Below, one piece after another: positions 47,700 to 61,399 of a stretch of 64,000 nt of DNA. The DNA is taken from NCBI GenBank assembly GCA_963277665.1, contig OY728143.1, positions 539,000,394 to 539,064,393 on the forward strand, in the 5' to 3' direction. The first letter of the stretch is position 1; each line of letters starts with the position of its first letter. The translations under genes and the position numbers were made by a program. The DNA comes from Viscum album (taxonomy: Eukaryota > Streptophyta > Magnoliopsida > Santalales > Viscaceae). Below the pieces are notes generated by a model. The model worked only from the letters and a program-made list of their open reading frames with translations. It made no database searches and had not been told where the DNA came from.

Positions 47700-50589
47700 C
47701 TATCATGAACTAACCATGGTTGACCATGAACTGGTCACCTGAGTTGGTCTATGGAATGGGCCTAAGGGAATTACTGATCACCTTGGGAGAGAAACATGTG
47801 ATAGAATAAAAAAATTCAATAAAAGGGAATGATTAACGACCAAAAATAAGAATAAAAAAATTAATGAAACAAATCCCTAACCTAAAAAATTACCCAACAA
47901 AATTGAAAATGATATAACCCATCAACTGAATCTAAAAAAACAGTATAAACAGAAGCAGTTATGTGATAAAACTGTGTAGAAAAAAAATTAGTAAATGAAA
48001 CTTAAATAAGATATTGAACTGCCATAAAAAATCACTATGATACATCATGGTCACCTCTAACCACAATACCATCCATTCTCTAACAAAAACCTCATCTAAA
48101 TGAAAATTAATAAAAGATAAACCTACAAAAGAGCTCATGTATATTGAAACTGAGTGGTTTAGGTAGGGTGTGGGTTTACAACTTAGTATGAAACCAAAAA
48201 ATAATCCATGTCTCTACTTCCTATGAAAATACCATTAATACTAGTTTGAAATATATTTATAAACATTATTTTTTCATATAAATTTTGAAAATTCCATAAA
48301 AAAATCATGATCTATTTCTGATAGTGTTTAAAACAATGTGCATAAAGAGAAAATTAATTTTCTAATTTCTATTTTAAAAAAACTACTTTACAACCCATTA
48401 TAAACATAGAAAACATTCACAGTTTTATTTATCACGTTATTGGTAAAACCAGGAACCAAATATATGATTCTACACAATGGGGGAAATAACTCTAGAAGTG
48501 CTTGTAATGGGAAATCATAGGAAATACTAGGACCTCAGTGGAATGGAAGAATTTAATATACATGTGATTCATCCTGAAGGAAATCCCTACTCATTGAAGT
48601 CATAACACCGTAATTCCATATCATCGTCTTACCTTGTATGGTCAAGGGGATGAACCCCAAAGAAATAAACCCATGTCCCACATCTTTTGGTCCACCAGCT
48701 AGAACAATAAACGTTACTAGGTCAACAACCATTCTCATTAATACTTATTAATATGCATGGTTCCCAGGTACAGTTCTCAAGGGTGTGTTCCATGACATTT
48801 GAACAACAAGCCACATATATATAACCAAACTCGCCACACAAACTGGCACTACCCTGACCGCCTCAGAGGTATTCTCATTCCAAAAACAATAATTTCAGAA
48901 GGGTTTTTATATTGACTGTACCCAAAGAATCATGGATCACAAACTTGGAAAGGATCCCAAACCAATAATGGTTTTCCAAAATCCATTTTAAATGGCCAAG
49001 TAGGCCTTTGGTTATACCCATTGAGAGAAAATTTACTAAATATAATAAAACAACTTTAAAACTACTTCCAAACATAATAAATTCTATTTTCAGTATTTCC
49101 TTTCCATTTAACCTTTCTATTATTAAAAACTCACCCAAACACATCATATTTTCCAATCAGGGCCTTTTCAAAAATCCACTTTATGACAACACTATTTTGT
49201 ATACAATCAAAAAACACTCATTTGATTCAAATAGGCAATCCATAATTACATGAATCAATTTCATTTAAACCATATCAAAAAGTGATAATGCCTCTCACAC
49301 AAATTCTGAAACCATGCCTATCCAATTTGGAAAAAATAGAACCATTTATAAATATACATAGGGAGAGAGGAAATAGGAATTCATATTAGAAAACCAGGGT
49401 TTGTGAAAAAATCCTTCTTCAAATGTCATCATCACTTTTACACTCATTCATGGGTACACACGGTTCATCCACGGATGTGACCTATTCTAATGTAATAGAA
49501 CAAGTGGACTTCTCCCAAACATTTATAATGAAACCACACAAACACCATTTATATATAAAAATCCTATTTACATTAAAACAACATGTTTCATAAAAAACCG
49601 AATCAAATCAATTTACTTAAAAATAATTCACTTAGAAAACTCCAGCGAAAAATTATAACATAACCATATAAAAAATGATAATTATCAAAACCCTAAGGAA
49701 AGGAAAAGACATGGTCATAAATATATAATCAATTCAATACATTAATTTAATGAAACATTCCTACATGAAAATTCAATCTATATTAAAATATGATTATAAT
49801 AGGGGTAAAAATATGATTTAAGATTCAACTAAGAAAACCAAAGATTCAAATGGATTGAAAATTTAAGAAAAGAAATAAACACACCTACCTGTCATGTGAA
49901 AAAACAATGAAACCCTTTATAAAAAATTTAATCCCCTAAATACTATTATCATACCATAGTTCCCAAGAAAAACAAGCCAATGAAAATATCGTATCATAAG
50001 GGTTTGGATGAAGATGATAACCAAAGAAAAACAAAGAGAAATGTAGATAAAGGTAGAAATAGAGATGAAATTGCTAACACAATATTAAAACGTACCATGG
50101 ATTGGATGATGGGGATCTATGGAGGGAGGAGAGCTAAATGATAAGGGGTTCTGGGACCCCTATGTGTGAAAAAAAAACAAGGGATATAATGATGCACAAT
50201 TTTTGTTTAAGGAGAGAAAGGGGTAAATGAATTATTATATGTTTTAGATATTTTGGTCAAATCTCATGGTTTGTCTGCACATTTTTCCAATACATTTGGT
50301 TAACAAGATGATGCCTCGATCCAAGGATTTAAGGCCACACACAATCCTATGGTTGACCATACAGCTATGCTGAAGACGGTACATCTCTTTTGACAAACCT
50401 AAACCTGTTGCATGAAATATCCTCATGGTTACCAGAAAACATGTAGAAACTGTGCGACAACAAGAAAATCCTCCAGGACATTTTTAAAACATTGAAAATT
50501 TCAATCGGCTCTCAACTTGAACCTCGACCAAAAGACAAAATTATAAAAATATAACAAGATAAAGCATTATTTTTGTATGGGGTGTCACA
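47700..50589 (-). mobile_element. 3' LTR of family-D element (~2.9 kb)
   Basis: Minus strand starts TGTGACACCCC at 50589 after a polypurine tract. The left end near 47700 is set by alignment with 53031 onward: TTGACCATGAACTGGTCACC versus TCGACCCTGACCCAGTCACC. Further shared blocks are 48476-48720 with 53788-54030 (TCTAGAAGT, ATGGTCAAGGGG, AACCCCA), 48780-48870 with 54090-54180, and 49361-49530 with 54670-54815. Orientation rests on the polypurine tract and the degenerate primer site. Confidence 0.65.
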
Positions 50590-50603
50590 ATTTTCCCCAC
50601 TAT
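50590..50603 (-). other. Polypurine tract of family-D element
   Basis: On the minus strand ATAGTGGGGAAAAT precedes the LTR start TGTGACACC. Confidence 0.6.
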
Positions 50604-53018
50604 AGACATATATTTCATACAAAAAGTCACTTAGAGAATAGTTAACACAACTCAAGACAATTACTAGGTGAAACCATGGAAAACCAAAAGCCTCATGGTG
50701 ACCATTCCAAATACTTGTCACGGATGACCAATTTAACAAAAACCATAGCACAATATTTGTTGGACAACACCAGAGGGTTCTCCCAAGAAAAATAATTCCA
50801 TCAATGTTGGCTTCATTAATTCCAAACCTGTCACCCCAAGGGGGGACACGAGAACTCCCGATAATAAACCCACCCAATTTCCACGACAAGGAATGATCTA
50901 CTCCACACTGATATAATTATAAATCTCACTATAATAATACCTAGACATGTAAAACCATCTACACCTCCCACACAAACTGATTAGAAGCTTTACCACAACT
51001 GAGTTCTTGGGAATCCCCATATTGAGCTCAATCGAATTTCACAAATCCAATAGATAAAATATAGTAGATGGACATAAAAATAAACATTTTATATAGAAAC
51101 CTGACATGTGAGGACAATGGAGAAGAGATGTCTCATATTTGAACTAAAAACCAAGAATAAAACTCACTAGAAGTATCCCATATTAAGAAAGGGACTATAA
51201 ACACTACCCATCAATGTCATGATTCCAAGTATCCCCCTACTAAATATTGGTGAAATTGAAATCAAAATAAAAATGAGTTCATTCATTCATAGCCCCAATA
51301 CTTCTCAGGGAAAATAAACGATTTCAATTCCACAAGTTATATGGATAAATCAACATGGATGGTTGAAGGATGAGTTCATCAGACCACCACAAATGGATTA
51401 ACTTACAATAATGAGTTTAATGGAATAATAATGATTTATATATTACCATCTGAAAGTGGATAACCTGACACACAGATGAGTTTACACAAAGCCTTTGCAA
51501 CTATTGACTATGCAAGCTTCACCGTGAGACTTGTGGTTCAGGTTCTAATGGCCGAAGCATCTATTTCCTCATAGATAGACACTAGCTACCCTCAATATAA
51601 ACTTATTCTTCATCTATATCATTCATACAACCATATTGGTGGTCTGTTTTTTTAAGGATACAACATTTTGAGTATGAATGCCTGAATATTCCATAATGAC
51701 GAGACATTAGAATGAGATAAGAAGAACTGGATGTTAGAGCCAACTATGATATAATTTCACAAATTGTTTCCTCCGAGATACATTTTCTTCTAGATAGGGA
51801 TGCCTCTTGAATAAAAACAACTACTAATTACACCACATATTCCAAGGATAAAGAAATAATCAACCTCTACTAGCCCTAAAATTGACAATGAAACAATCCC
51901 GAGAAAATAAGTACATCAATAAGCATGAGATTTATAGGCATCCCGAAGACACTTCCCTTCCAAAAACAAACAAATGCATCTAAAAAACCTCTATAGACAT
52001 GAATCACTCAAAATAATGACAAAACTTGTCATGACACATTAGAAATTATAAAATCTTTCAGGGTGAAATTTCATGAACAATGCAAGAAACCAAAAAAAAA
52101 CCAACATATAACCAAAAGGCAACCAAAAGAATCACCTCGAGCAGAAAACAACTATCTCGGAGGCTGAACAAACTTAATTTATAATAAAAACACCATTTTC
52201 AAAAAAATAACTTTTCATATTAATTTTCAAAATCACCACACTTTTATGCCACTTTTAAGATTCTGAATCCAATTTTTTATGAAAAAACAATTTATGAAAT
52301 CATCTTCATGTTGAAATCCATTTTATAAAAATCAAACCAAGTCATAAATTCCAAAAGTACACAAATAAAATCATGTGAACTGTCACATGTGCATTCATCC
52401 AATCCTCCTTACATCATAAATGGAAAATTTCCCCCACACCTTCTCCATATATACCCACAAACATGTGGTCTTCCAAAATGAGTATCAATGTTCAAAAATC
52501 TCTTTAAAATGAAAAATATAATTAAATTCCCAATTTTCATCATTGATACACTTTCAATATGAGAAAAAAGATCACAAATTCCAAAATAATTTCAAAAAAA
52601 TCTTTTTTTCTATTTGAAAATCACATTCATTGTTTTAAAAAATATCTTCAACATATATATAAAAGAAAAAATAATATTGAAATCCCACCAAAATGAAGAA
52701 GTTGTTCCTAATCCCTATTCAGTGACAGGGTTGTGAACCATGCCCGAAGAAATAAAAAAAACATAGAGATCCTAGAACAAGGATCGTGGAGTACAAATGG
52801 GTCACCAACCCATGTGAGGCCACAACAGAACCAGATTGAACACCATTTTCACACCTAAGTCCAAACCAAACATAGTTAAAATAATCAAACCGTAGACTAC
52901 CCTTGGTAACTCGTGGATCGGGCCGAGTAATTGTTCCGGACACTCTTCTCGCACCTACCTCCTATTTCTAGAAAATCCAATCGTTTTCTACTAAAACCCC
53001 CTGAAATGATAAGGTCTT
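50604..53018 (-). mobile_element. Non-coding interior of family-D element
   Basis: About 2.4 kb between the polypurine tract and the primer site. I could not find gag, protease, RT, RNase H or integrase motifs on either strand. The open stretches at 50512-50889 and 52719-52943 (minus) have no recognisable domain. Long LTRs with a short non-coding interior fit a non-autonomous LARD-like element. An element that lost its coding part by deletion is the alternative. Confidence 0.5.
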
Positions 53019-53030
53019 GAGCTGATAACA
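53019..53030 (-). other. Degenerate primer binding site of family D
   Basis: Minus-strand TGTTATCAGCTC agrees with the initiator tRNA-Met type site at 9 of 12 bases and sits at the expected place beside the LTR. Confidence 0.45.
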
Positions 53031-54817
53031 TTTTTTCACAAACCAACCAGGGTCGACCCTGACCCAGTCACCAGAGCTAGTACACTCTAGGTCCCAAATG
53101 TTATTCCTGATCAAACTATGATGGAAACAATTGTTGGTAATCAAAAAAAATAAGGGGGAATATTTTCAGAGAAATAAAAATAGAATTACATGACAAACAA
53201 TAATCTAATCAAACTGATAATTCCAAAAACCAATAACTGAATTCCATAAAAATATAAAAAGATTCAGTTAGAAGATACAATTCGTATGCCAAAAATTGAA
53301 ATACAAAATTGAAACAAAAAAACAAATAGAAGCGCCAGAACACTATCTATTTGTGACCGATTCATAAACTCTAAAAACAAGACTATCCATCTTCCAATAG
53401 TGGCACGTACTATGTAACCTGCACAAACTCTGATCCAAAAAAATAGCTCATGCCTATTGATATAGAGGGGTATAGGTAGTGTTTGAGCTTACGAATCAGT
53501 ATGAAACAACCAAAGAATCCATGAAACTTCTTCCCTAAAAAATTTCATTAATATTACATTTTAATAAATAAATACAAATTATGTTTACATATACTTATTA
53601 CATATTCTAAAAAACAATCATTTTCAATTCCCATTTATGTATAAAATAATGTTCAACAATGAAAATGAAATTTTAACTTTATCTATCAAAAAATAAACTT
53701 TAAAATACATTTTAATCCATCCTCCCATTCATATAGTTCTATTTTAGGTAAATAAAAAACCAAGAATGAAGATTTAGTTTCTACACAATGAGGGAAATCA
53801 CTCTAGAAGTTATCATAACTAGGAAATATGATAAATCCTCAATACTAAAAGGAAAACAAGAACATAATAAACATGTCACTCATCTTGAAGGAATTCCCTA
53901 ATCAATGATGTCCTGACACCCTAACTACCGACCATTTCCCATATTTCCATGGTCAAGGGGCCAAACCCCATAACAATAAACCCATAATACACCTCCAATG
54001 GTCCAATTGGTAGTATAATAACCAATACTAGAACATAAATCATTCTTTGTAAAAAACTATTCCACTATAGGTTCCTATGAGTGGCTCTCAATGGGGTGTG
54101 TCATAAAATTCAAACAAAAAGACACATATATATAACGAAACATTCCACATAAACTGTCACCACCCTGAAAACCACAGGGACAGTCCCTTTCTATATACAT
54201 TCATTACATAAGGGGGCACTATACTAAGGAACCTCATATCAAATGGGTCACCTAATATACAAGGAACCCAACCAAAGAAGTGTTTTCTAAAATCAATTAA
54301 AAATTTTCAAAGGGGGCTTTAGATATTCCCATTGATGGTCCATCTTCTAAAAGTATGGAAACACTTTAATAAAAAACTCAAACCATAAGATATTCTATTT
54401 TCCCTATGCCCTTTCCATTAAACCTTTATATCATCAAACACACAACTAATCACTTCACATTTCCAAAACACACCATTATCTCAAATCCTCTTTATATCAA
54501 AACGTTTTTGTAATTAATCACAATGAACTCAAAGGCATCGAAATAACATTCAAACATTAAAATAATAAATTTCATTCAATTCAACATCAAATAAAATGTA
54601 AAACCATTATTACAATTTTGGATACCACCCTAATCAATTTTATAAACTATTTAACAAATTAACAACTGAATATGGGGGAGTAGAAATATGAGTTCTTATT
54701 ATGAGATAATGGTTTTAAAAGAGGTCCATTTCGAATTTCATCATAACATATTGGCACATCAATGGGTGCACTCAGTGAATCCATACATATTTCCACATCT
54801 AATAGAATATAAAAAGT
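53031..54817 (-). mobile_element. 5' LTR of family-D element, interrupted
   Basis: Homologous to about 47700-49550. Similarity stops near 54817, where a family-C LTR begins. The missing ~1.1 kb of this LTR (counterpart of 49550-50589) should lie beyond the right window edge. Confidence 0.6.
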
Positions 54818-57117
54818 TGTTTAGTAACCCTAATTTTGGGTTCATAACCCTTTACTCATGTTTTTTTGTAAAATAATTCATTTTTAAATGATGTGTCTTT
54901 GAATGGGTTTTATAAAATAGGGAGTTTCGATATAATAACGAGTTCCAAAAAATTGGTTGTTTCCATAAACTAAGGAGTTTTCAAAATTTTGGATGTTTAC
55001 ATTAATTTTGGGGTTTCTATAATGATATTAGTTTCAATAAATTTGGGTGGTTCTATAATGATGGGTGTTTCTATAAATTTAGTAGCATTATTAATGTTGG
55101 GTGTTTCCATAAATATGGGTGTTCCATAAAGTAGGGTGTTTCCATATAGGATGATGTTTCCATAAATAAGTTTGTTCCCATAAAAGGGTAAGAGTGATGA
55201 ATGGGATATTTCAGTGTATTTGGAAGTAATTTGGGGGAAATGGAAGGTCACACAATCATCCATAATAGTGTAGTCAGTTAATGTGCAAATGTCAAAATTA
55301 GTTACTATTTGTTTGGAACATGCTAATTTTTTATTTAATTATTTCTTTTTGGATTAAAAACACTCATAATTAGATATTTCAATCCCTAGAAGACAATATA
55401 ATCCTCCCCACACGTATTAGATCCGTCTGGGAGCCCTCTCTTGGTGATTTCAATCCTGATTCTCACTGTAAGTGCCCGATGGTCATTATTTTTGTCTCAC
55501 ATTCTTATATCTTGATCATATATCTTCTTTTTTTCATAGATATACCCATAATATGGGTATATCAAATATTTTTCACCAAAAATAAATCTATATATGTTGT
55601 TTCCTTGATAGAAGAATATGTATATGCTTTTTTCATGGAATCTTGATCCGATTCATGAGGTATGTCACGATTCATTCATGATTTGTCACATTTTCTTATA
55701 TAATTTTTGATCTAAATATCTGGTGTAAATTAATTCGATAATCTACACCTATAGTAGGTAGATATATATTTTTAGATGCCACATAATTCATTTCAATGTT
55801 GTGATCTTTCTTGGTTAAGAGAACTAAGGTTTTTCTTGGATAATCGACCCACCGTCCGGTGCATTCTTCATCTGTGGTCGATTTTCCTCAAAACCATCAT
55901 TATAGGAATCTTCAATCTCATAAAATATTGATTTAATTTATTAGATTACATTAAAATTGAGTATATTTGATAATATTTATTGTGAATTATTTATTTGGAT
56001 AATGTCAAAAATCTTGTTTGTGATGATTTATCATTTTTTGTAGATTTAAGAAATCGTGATAAATTATGGATCAAATTGTGTTTTTTTATTAAATTGGTTA
56101 TATTAAATGGTGAACATTCTAGAACTTCTAAAAAGCTTGATTTTTGATTTTTTTTCCATAAAAATACGTTTATTGAAATGAGTTGTCATTATATTGGTTT
56201 TAATGTAAAATTGTTTTCAATAAAATGGTTATTTTATTTAAACTGTTTTTTGGGCATATTTCTTGGTCATATTTGGTGGGCGTGTGCATGTTTCATATGT
56301 GATGATTTCCTTAAATATGAACTTGTTCTCAGTTTCAGAGGTAAAATTGTTCATGGTATACAATTAACCTGTGACAAATTGGTCGATTGACGAGAAACTA
56401 ATCGTATGTATGGAACAATTACATTGTAGCATGCATGGTTTGCTATGTAGATGTATAGAATGAATTTTATTTCCAATTTAATATTGATAAATAGTTTTAA
56501 ATAAATCTTAGTTATTTTCGAGGGAAATAACTAGTTGGAATTTTTTTTTTTTGGTTATAAATGGTTTTGAAAAATTGTATATATTTAGTTATAAATGTTT
56601 TTGAAAAACAATTTTATACAAACTTCTTTAATAAAATCTTCCTAACAATTTTATCCTAATAGATTTAGTAGGGAAATAATTTTGGGGATATCATACGGAT
56701 TTTCATACTCTCCCATACATTGGAAATTTTGTTCTTTTTTAGATGTTACCTTCTAGGATAGGGGAAAGGGTAATTTTTCCAAGGTTAATAGCACCACATT
56801 GAAAAGATCGAGCTATTTGGTGATCCAAGAACACATGGAATGTGAAGCATAGAGTATTGTGGTATTCCTGGATTCCTTATTTGGTTTCCACTATTTACAT
56901 TGATATTTATTGATCCTTTTGTTGCTTCTTACATTTGAGTGGTTTTGATATGAAAAAAGTAGTCAAAATGTTTGGATTGTATTCATGCATCATATAGTGA
57001 GTTGTTTAGTTTTGGGTTTCTTGTTCAATGGTTTTAATGATAAGATGTTAATTTTCACCCACATTCATTGAATCCCTTTAGAATTTATTTCCAGACATTG
57101 GAATTTTGGGGATGTCG
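54818..57117 (+). mobile_element. 5' LTR of second family-C element (~2.3 kb)
   Basis: The start TGTTTAGTAACCC aligns with TGTAGTACCCCC at 61400, and both continue to a shared ACTCATGT/CCTCATGT stretch. The part at 54890-55150 matches 61478-61680. The end at 57111-57117 (GATGTCG) matches the ends at 37010 and 40277. I see no clear primer site after it. The LTR contains a minisatellite (54895-55190) and an unassigned GC-richer stretch (55395-55480, 55840-55900). Confidence 0.65.
54895..55190 (+). repeat. Degenerate ~18-20 bp minisatellite in LTR
   Basis: Diverged units of the form GGGTGTTTCCATAAAT repeat about 14 times. The same kind of array occurs in the 3' LTR at 61490-61680. It makes the minus-strand open stretch 54997-55263 look like a peptide repeat, which is an artefact. 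Confidence 0.75.
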
Positions 57118-58150
57118 CTTAAGGCCAAGTAATGAATCATTGAACTGTAATGAAAATGATAATATGTGGGTCATTAAAAATGATATTAGATTGTTTGGTC
57201 ATTCCATTTTATTAAAAAATGTATCAATTTTTTCCTTCTTTTATGGTACAAATGGTATAAGATTGTTCAGACCATTCCTAATAAGTAGTCATCTTTGTTC
57301 TGGTTTTTGGACATGAAATTCCTTCTTGTCTATTTCTGGTGTTAGAATCATATAAAATACTGGGATTGTAGGAACATGAAATGTACAGCATAAAAGAAAA
57401 TATATAACCCATTAATTCTAAACATCATGTTACTAGGTATTTGGGTACATATGTTTTTGGACACACATCTATTATTTTTAAATCTCATTTTATTGGGTTT
57501 AGAAAATGTGACGAGCATGAAAATATTTTCAAAGGAATGAATTACCACTAGGATTGCATGCTTCATTTGAACTAATGATTTTTTATTTTTAAAATTTTTA
57601 TTTTATTGATATATGTGGAATTTTTTTGAAATCGCAGAGATTTTTGGAAATAAAATTTTTATTGTAATTTGAAAATTTATTAATTTTTAAAAATGGATGA
57701 ACATGGAGAAGTTTGTTTGTGGAAAAAAATTCGTGATAGTTGATGTGATAGAATTTGGAATGCTAATCCATTAGTTGATATAGTGTGAGACATATAGAGT
57801 TTATTTTTGGTTTACAAAATAGAACTCGATATGTGTCATTGGGACTCGTCAGAAGAGGTTATTGATAATTTTGTTGCACCCGAGCGATAATTGAACCAAC
57901 TGTTGGTCCAAGGCATCACTTATGATTTTAAAACTATTGAGAATTGATTGCAACCAAGAACTCCATTTATGATATTTGTCACTACTATATATACTTGCGA
58001 ACGAAGTATGATTTTCTTCACCAGATGAGATGATAACTCTTTCACTATGATGAAGAGGAAGTGGGTCACATTTTCACTATGTTTAAAACATTATATGATG
58101 CATTCTTTTATAGAATTCCAAACTCCTCTCAGTGAAAGATAATTCTGATC
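57118..58150 (+). other. Leader and presumed gag region, unreadable
   Basis: About 1 kb between the 5' LTR and the first readable pol motif, where the leader and gag are expected. I could not recognise capsid or zinc-knuckle sequence; stops are frequent. Gag may have decayed or been partly deleted. Confidence 0.4.
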
Positions 58151-59300
58151 CTTCAAGTGTGGAGATTGATCTATAATTATTTAAGGGAGATGATTGGAAA
58201 TGTGATCTATCAATGTTGGATAGTGATTTCTTTTATGTAATCCTAGGTATGGATTGGTTGACAATGTTTAACGCTCACATCGACTATTATAGGAGAACTG
58301 CTAGTTTCATGACTAACGATGACATTGAGAATATATTTAGATGATATATGATTTTAAACAAAGGTGAAATGATCTAGTTAACACCAATAGTGGAAACAAT
58401 ATATTATTAGTTGGCTGCATTGAATTTGGTATGAATGAAATATTTTGAGGAAACTTGTTTTCCAGTAGTGGTCGATAAATTTCTAGATGTATTTCCCAAA
58501 AATATCTCAGGGGTGCCACCTATGGGGGAAGTGGAGATTGAGATTAATCCCCATCTAGGGACCATCCTAATTTCACATTAGTCTTATAGGAAATACCCAA
58601 TAGAGCTAAGGGAATTGAATGTGTAGTTGGAGGAGATGTAAAGAAATGGTTTTATTAGGGGAAGTACGTCTCTATGGGAAGAACCATTCTTGTTTGTGAA
58701 GAAATAAGATAGATCTCACCGGCTGTGAGTTGATTATCATAATATTAACATATTTAAAAAAATAATATAGATCCACTTCTACACTTTGATGATCTTTACA
58801 ATCAATTGAGGGCATCTCAATGGTTCTCTAAATTTGAATTGTGATCAAGATATCACTAATTTAGCATTTGAATGGATGATATTCCAATGAAAAAAATCAG
58901 AATTAGATATTTACAATATGAATACATAGTCATGACTTTTGGTCTAATTAATACAACATAGAAATTAATGTATTTTAGGAATCATATATTTTAGTGATAT
59001 CTGGATTCTTTTTTGTGGTGTTTGTGGATGACATCTTTCATTATTCAAATAAAGGACTCAACATGAGAAACACGTGGCGAATGTGTTGGAAATCGTTAGA
59101 GATCTATGTTTTTTTCCAAATTATCAGAGTGTGATTTTTTATGCAAGGTGTATTTTTTTATAGACATTTCATTACTAAATATGGAGTTCCAGTGGATTAT
59201 AAAATGATAGAATTTGTATTCTCCTGAAAACCAGAAAATTCTTTTTTTCTAATACGATGTTTTCTTGGTATATATGGCTACTACCAACACTTTTTGTGTT
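58150..59300 (+). pseudogene. Protease-RT remnant of second family-C element
   Basis: Reading through stops from 58222: SDFFYVILGMDWLTMFNAH (the end of the gypsy protease), then VVDKFLDVFPKNISGVPP and GEVEIEINP (58460-58560). Next come RNGFIRGSTSLWEEPFLFV (RT, near 58645) and VDYHNIN. FVVFVDDIFHYSN at about 59012-59050 keeps the Asp-Asp of the RT active site. The DSG part of the protease is not clear. Stops and frameshifts every ~30 codons show long decay. Confidence 0.8.
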
Positions 59301-59439
59301 TTTTATAACATCTAGCTTCTCCAATGACAACTATAACAAAGAATAAATATCTATTCCAATGTATAGAGAAATGTCAGATTTATTTATAGAATCTAAAAGG
59401 TCCTATTAAATTATACACTATCATGATTTTTCCAGAATC

Positions 59440-59800
59440 CAAATAGGGGTATGTGTTGTACTGTGATGCATTAGGATCAAGGTTAGGTTATGTTGTCATG
59501 CTAGGAGACCATGTGGATTTTTATAGTTCACGATAGTTGAGGGGTAAGGAAAATAATTACAAAATCCATGACATAGAGTTAGCAGTAGTTGTCCCTGCAT
59601 TAAAGAACTAGCGTCACTATCTATTTGGTGAGAAATTCATTGTGTTTACATATCAGAAAATCATGAACCAAATTTTCTCATAGTGATATTTGAATTTGTT
59701 TTAAAATATATGGATGGAGTATATCCAAATTCTTGAAAATCAATTAATATACACACTAAAAAAAGTGAATTTGGTGGCAGATTCATTAAGTAGGATGCCG
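59440..59800 (+). pseudogene. RNase H remnant of second family-C element
   Basis: YVLYCDALGSRLGYVVM carries the first Asp (from 59449). KIHDIELAVVVPALKN carries the Glu, and HYLFGEKFIVFTYQK follows; its usual Asp is Tyr here. KKVNLVADSLSRMP near 59760-59800 is the standard end of the domain. Stops interrupt it in at least two places (Arg and Trp codons lost). Confidence 0.82.
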
Positions 59801-60239
59801 TATTCTCAGTTGGAAATGTAAACTACACATGAATGGAAATTGATATCAGTTTTTTCTGACATGCATGAGGAATTTGATGACCAAGGTGTTGTTTCCCTTT
59901 TAATTTCAGACACAGTAGTTCCTGATTTTGTAAATATTGTCAAATAGGGACAAACATCTGATGAAAAATGTCTCTTTATGAGTTCAAAACCCAATGGTGG
60001 GGAGACCATTATGGTCTAAAAACTATATGGGAGTATAGTTATGTTTTTTTGAGATCAGATGGTTTTACATATTGGAATTCAATAAAAACTCTTTCATGAT
60101 TACAACCATTCGATATGGGATGTACATCTATATACATAGAATATTTATAAGGTTTTGAAGTCATAATTATAGTAGAGTTGAATAAAAAGGATGGTGGTAG
60201 AGTTCTTCTCGTGGTTCATTACTTGTTAAGCACTTAAAA

Positions 60240-60960
60240 CATATCATCAGAGACCCGTGGGTATGTTGCAGTCTATGACTATCCTATTGAAGAAATGGGA
60301 GTAGATAGTGATTTATATTGTTACAGGTCTTCCCAGAACAATTCAGAAACATTCTTCCATATCGGTGATAGTGAATATGTATACCAGTTTATCCAATTTC
60401 ATCCCTATTCTTGTAACTTACACACTAGATAATTTTTCTAAAATTTATATACCAGAAGTGGTAAAGAGGCCTTGTGTACCAGTTTCAATCTTGTCAGATA
60501 GAGATCTGAGGTTCACATGTCATTTCTATATATCGTCACAAAAATTCCTTTGGAATTAATTAACTATTAGTACAACATATCATCCTATACATATGGATTT
60601 GAGCGGATGACACTCTCATTGGAAAACATGTTGTGGTATTTTTTTTAATTGATATACGTTGCTTCTGGGAAGATCATATACCCATAGTGGAGTTACCATA
60701 CAATAACAACTATAAGTCTTAGACACATATGTACCCATATAAATCAAGGTACGAGCCTCCTTTTCTTTATTAACTATGTTGGTTGAAAATAGGTGAAATA
60801 TATGTAGTCAGGATGAGCACTATTGAAGAAATATAAAAGAAGATTGAACTAATCATAATGTTGATGAGATGCCTCAGAGTCGTTAGAAATATTATGCTGA
60901 TCATCAACGACTGTCATTGTCCTTTGATAAAATTGATAATGTGTTCTTGAGGATATCTCC
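60240..60960 (+). pseudogene. Integrase remnant of second family-C element
   Basis: The stretch 60308-60559 is open for 83 codons. IVTGLPRTIQKHSSISVIV is preceded by a stop at the usual first-Asp region. FSKIYIPEVVKRPCVPVSI leads into LSDRDLRFTCHFYISSQKF with the second Asp. The ERTIQT region with the Glu is degraded near 60610. RQKSYAD-like residues are traced at 60880-60905 (NYADHQRLSLSFDKIDNVF). Confidence 0.8.
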
Positions 60961-61395
60961 AAGGACAGTACATCATCATTTTGGGTAGTAGTTAATGTTA
61001 TCTCCTAGATAAATAGGCCTTTTTGAGATACTTTAATGGGTCGGTGCGGTGGAATAATAGTTTGAATTACCACCATAGTTCAAATCAGGGCATAATGTGA
61101 TCCATGTATTGCAATTGAAAAATAATCTCCCTCATCCTGACCATGTGATCAGATGGGATCATGTTAACCAATAACCAGATGCTTCGTTGATAGATATTCA
61201 GGTTTTTATTGTGGAAAGACAATATAACGTCTGATGGGGGTAAAATCAATGACCTAGTGCTGGTTATATAGAAACATGGTCAGAATCATGAAGAGAATTG
61301 GGAATGTGAAAATGAAAATAAAGAGAAATGTGTAGAATTTTTTTTGGTCAGTGATGGTTTTCAACATTCCAAGGATGGAAAGATTAATTCTGTGT
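60960..61395 (+). pseudogene. Pol C-terminus remnant (GPF and possible chromodomain)
   Basis: NRPFLRYFNGSVRWNN near 61010-61065 corresponds to the GPFEIL module. The later text (NCQIKNNLPHPDHVIRW type, 61110-61170) fits the following linker. An acidic Trp/Glu-rich stretch near 61290-61340 (NWECENENKEK) may be the chromodomain end. It stops just before the 3' LTR. Confidence 0.6.
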
Positions 61396-61399
61396 AGAA

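Noticed and set aside
47694..47704. TGTAACACT read as a plus-oriented LTR start for family D
   Set aside because: A plus orientation would need a polypurine tract before 53034 and a primer site after 50589. Neither is seen, while both are present for the minus orientation.
54997..55263. Minus-strand peptide with repeated I-E-T-P units
   Set aside because: Produced by the ~18-20 bp minisatellite of the LTR; it has no independent support.
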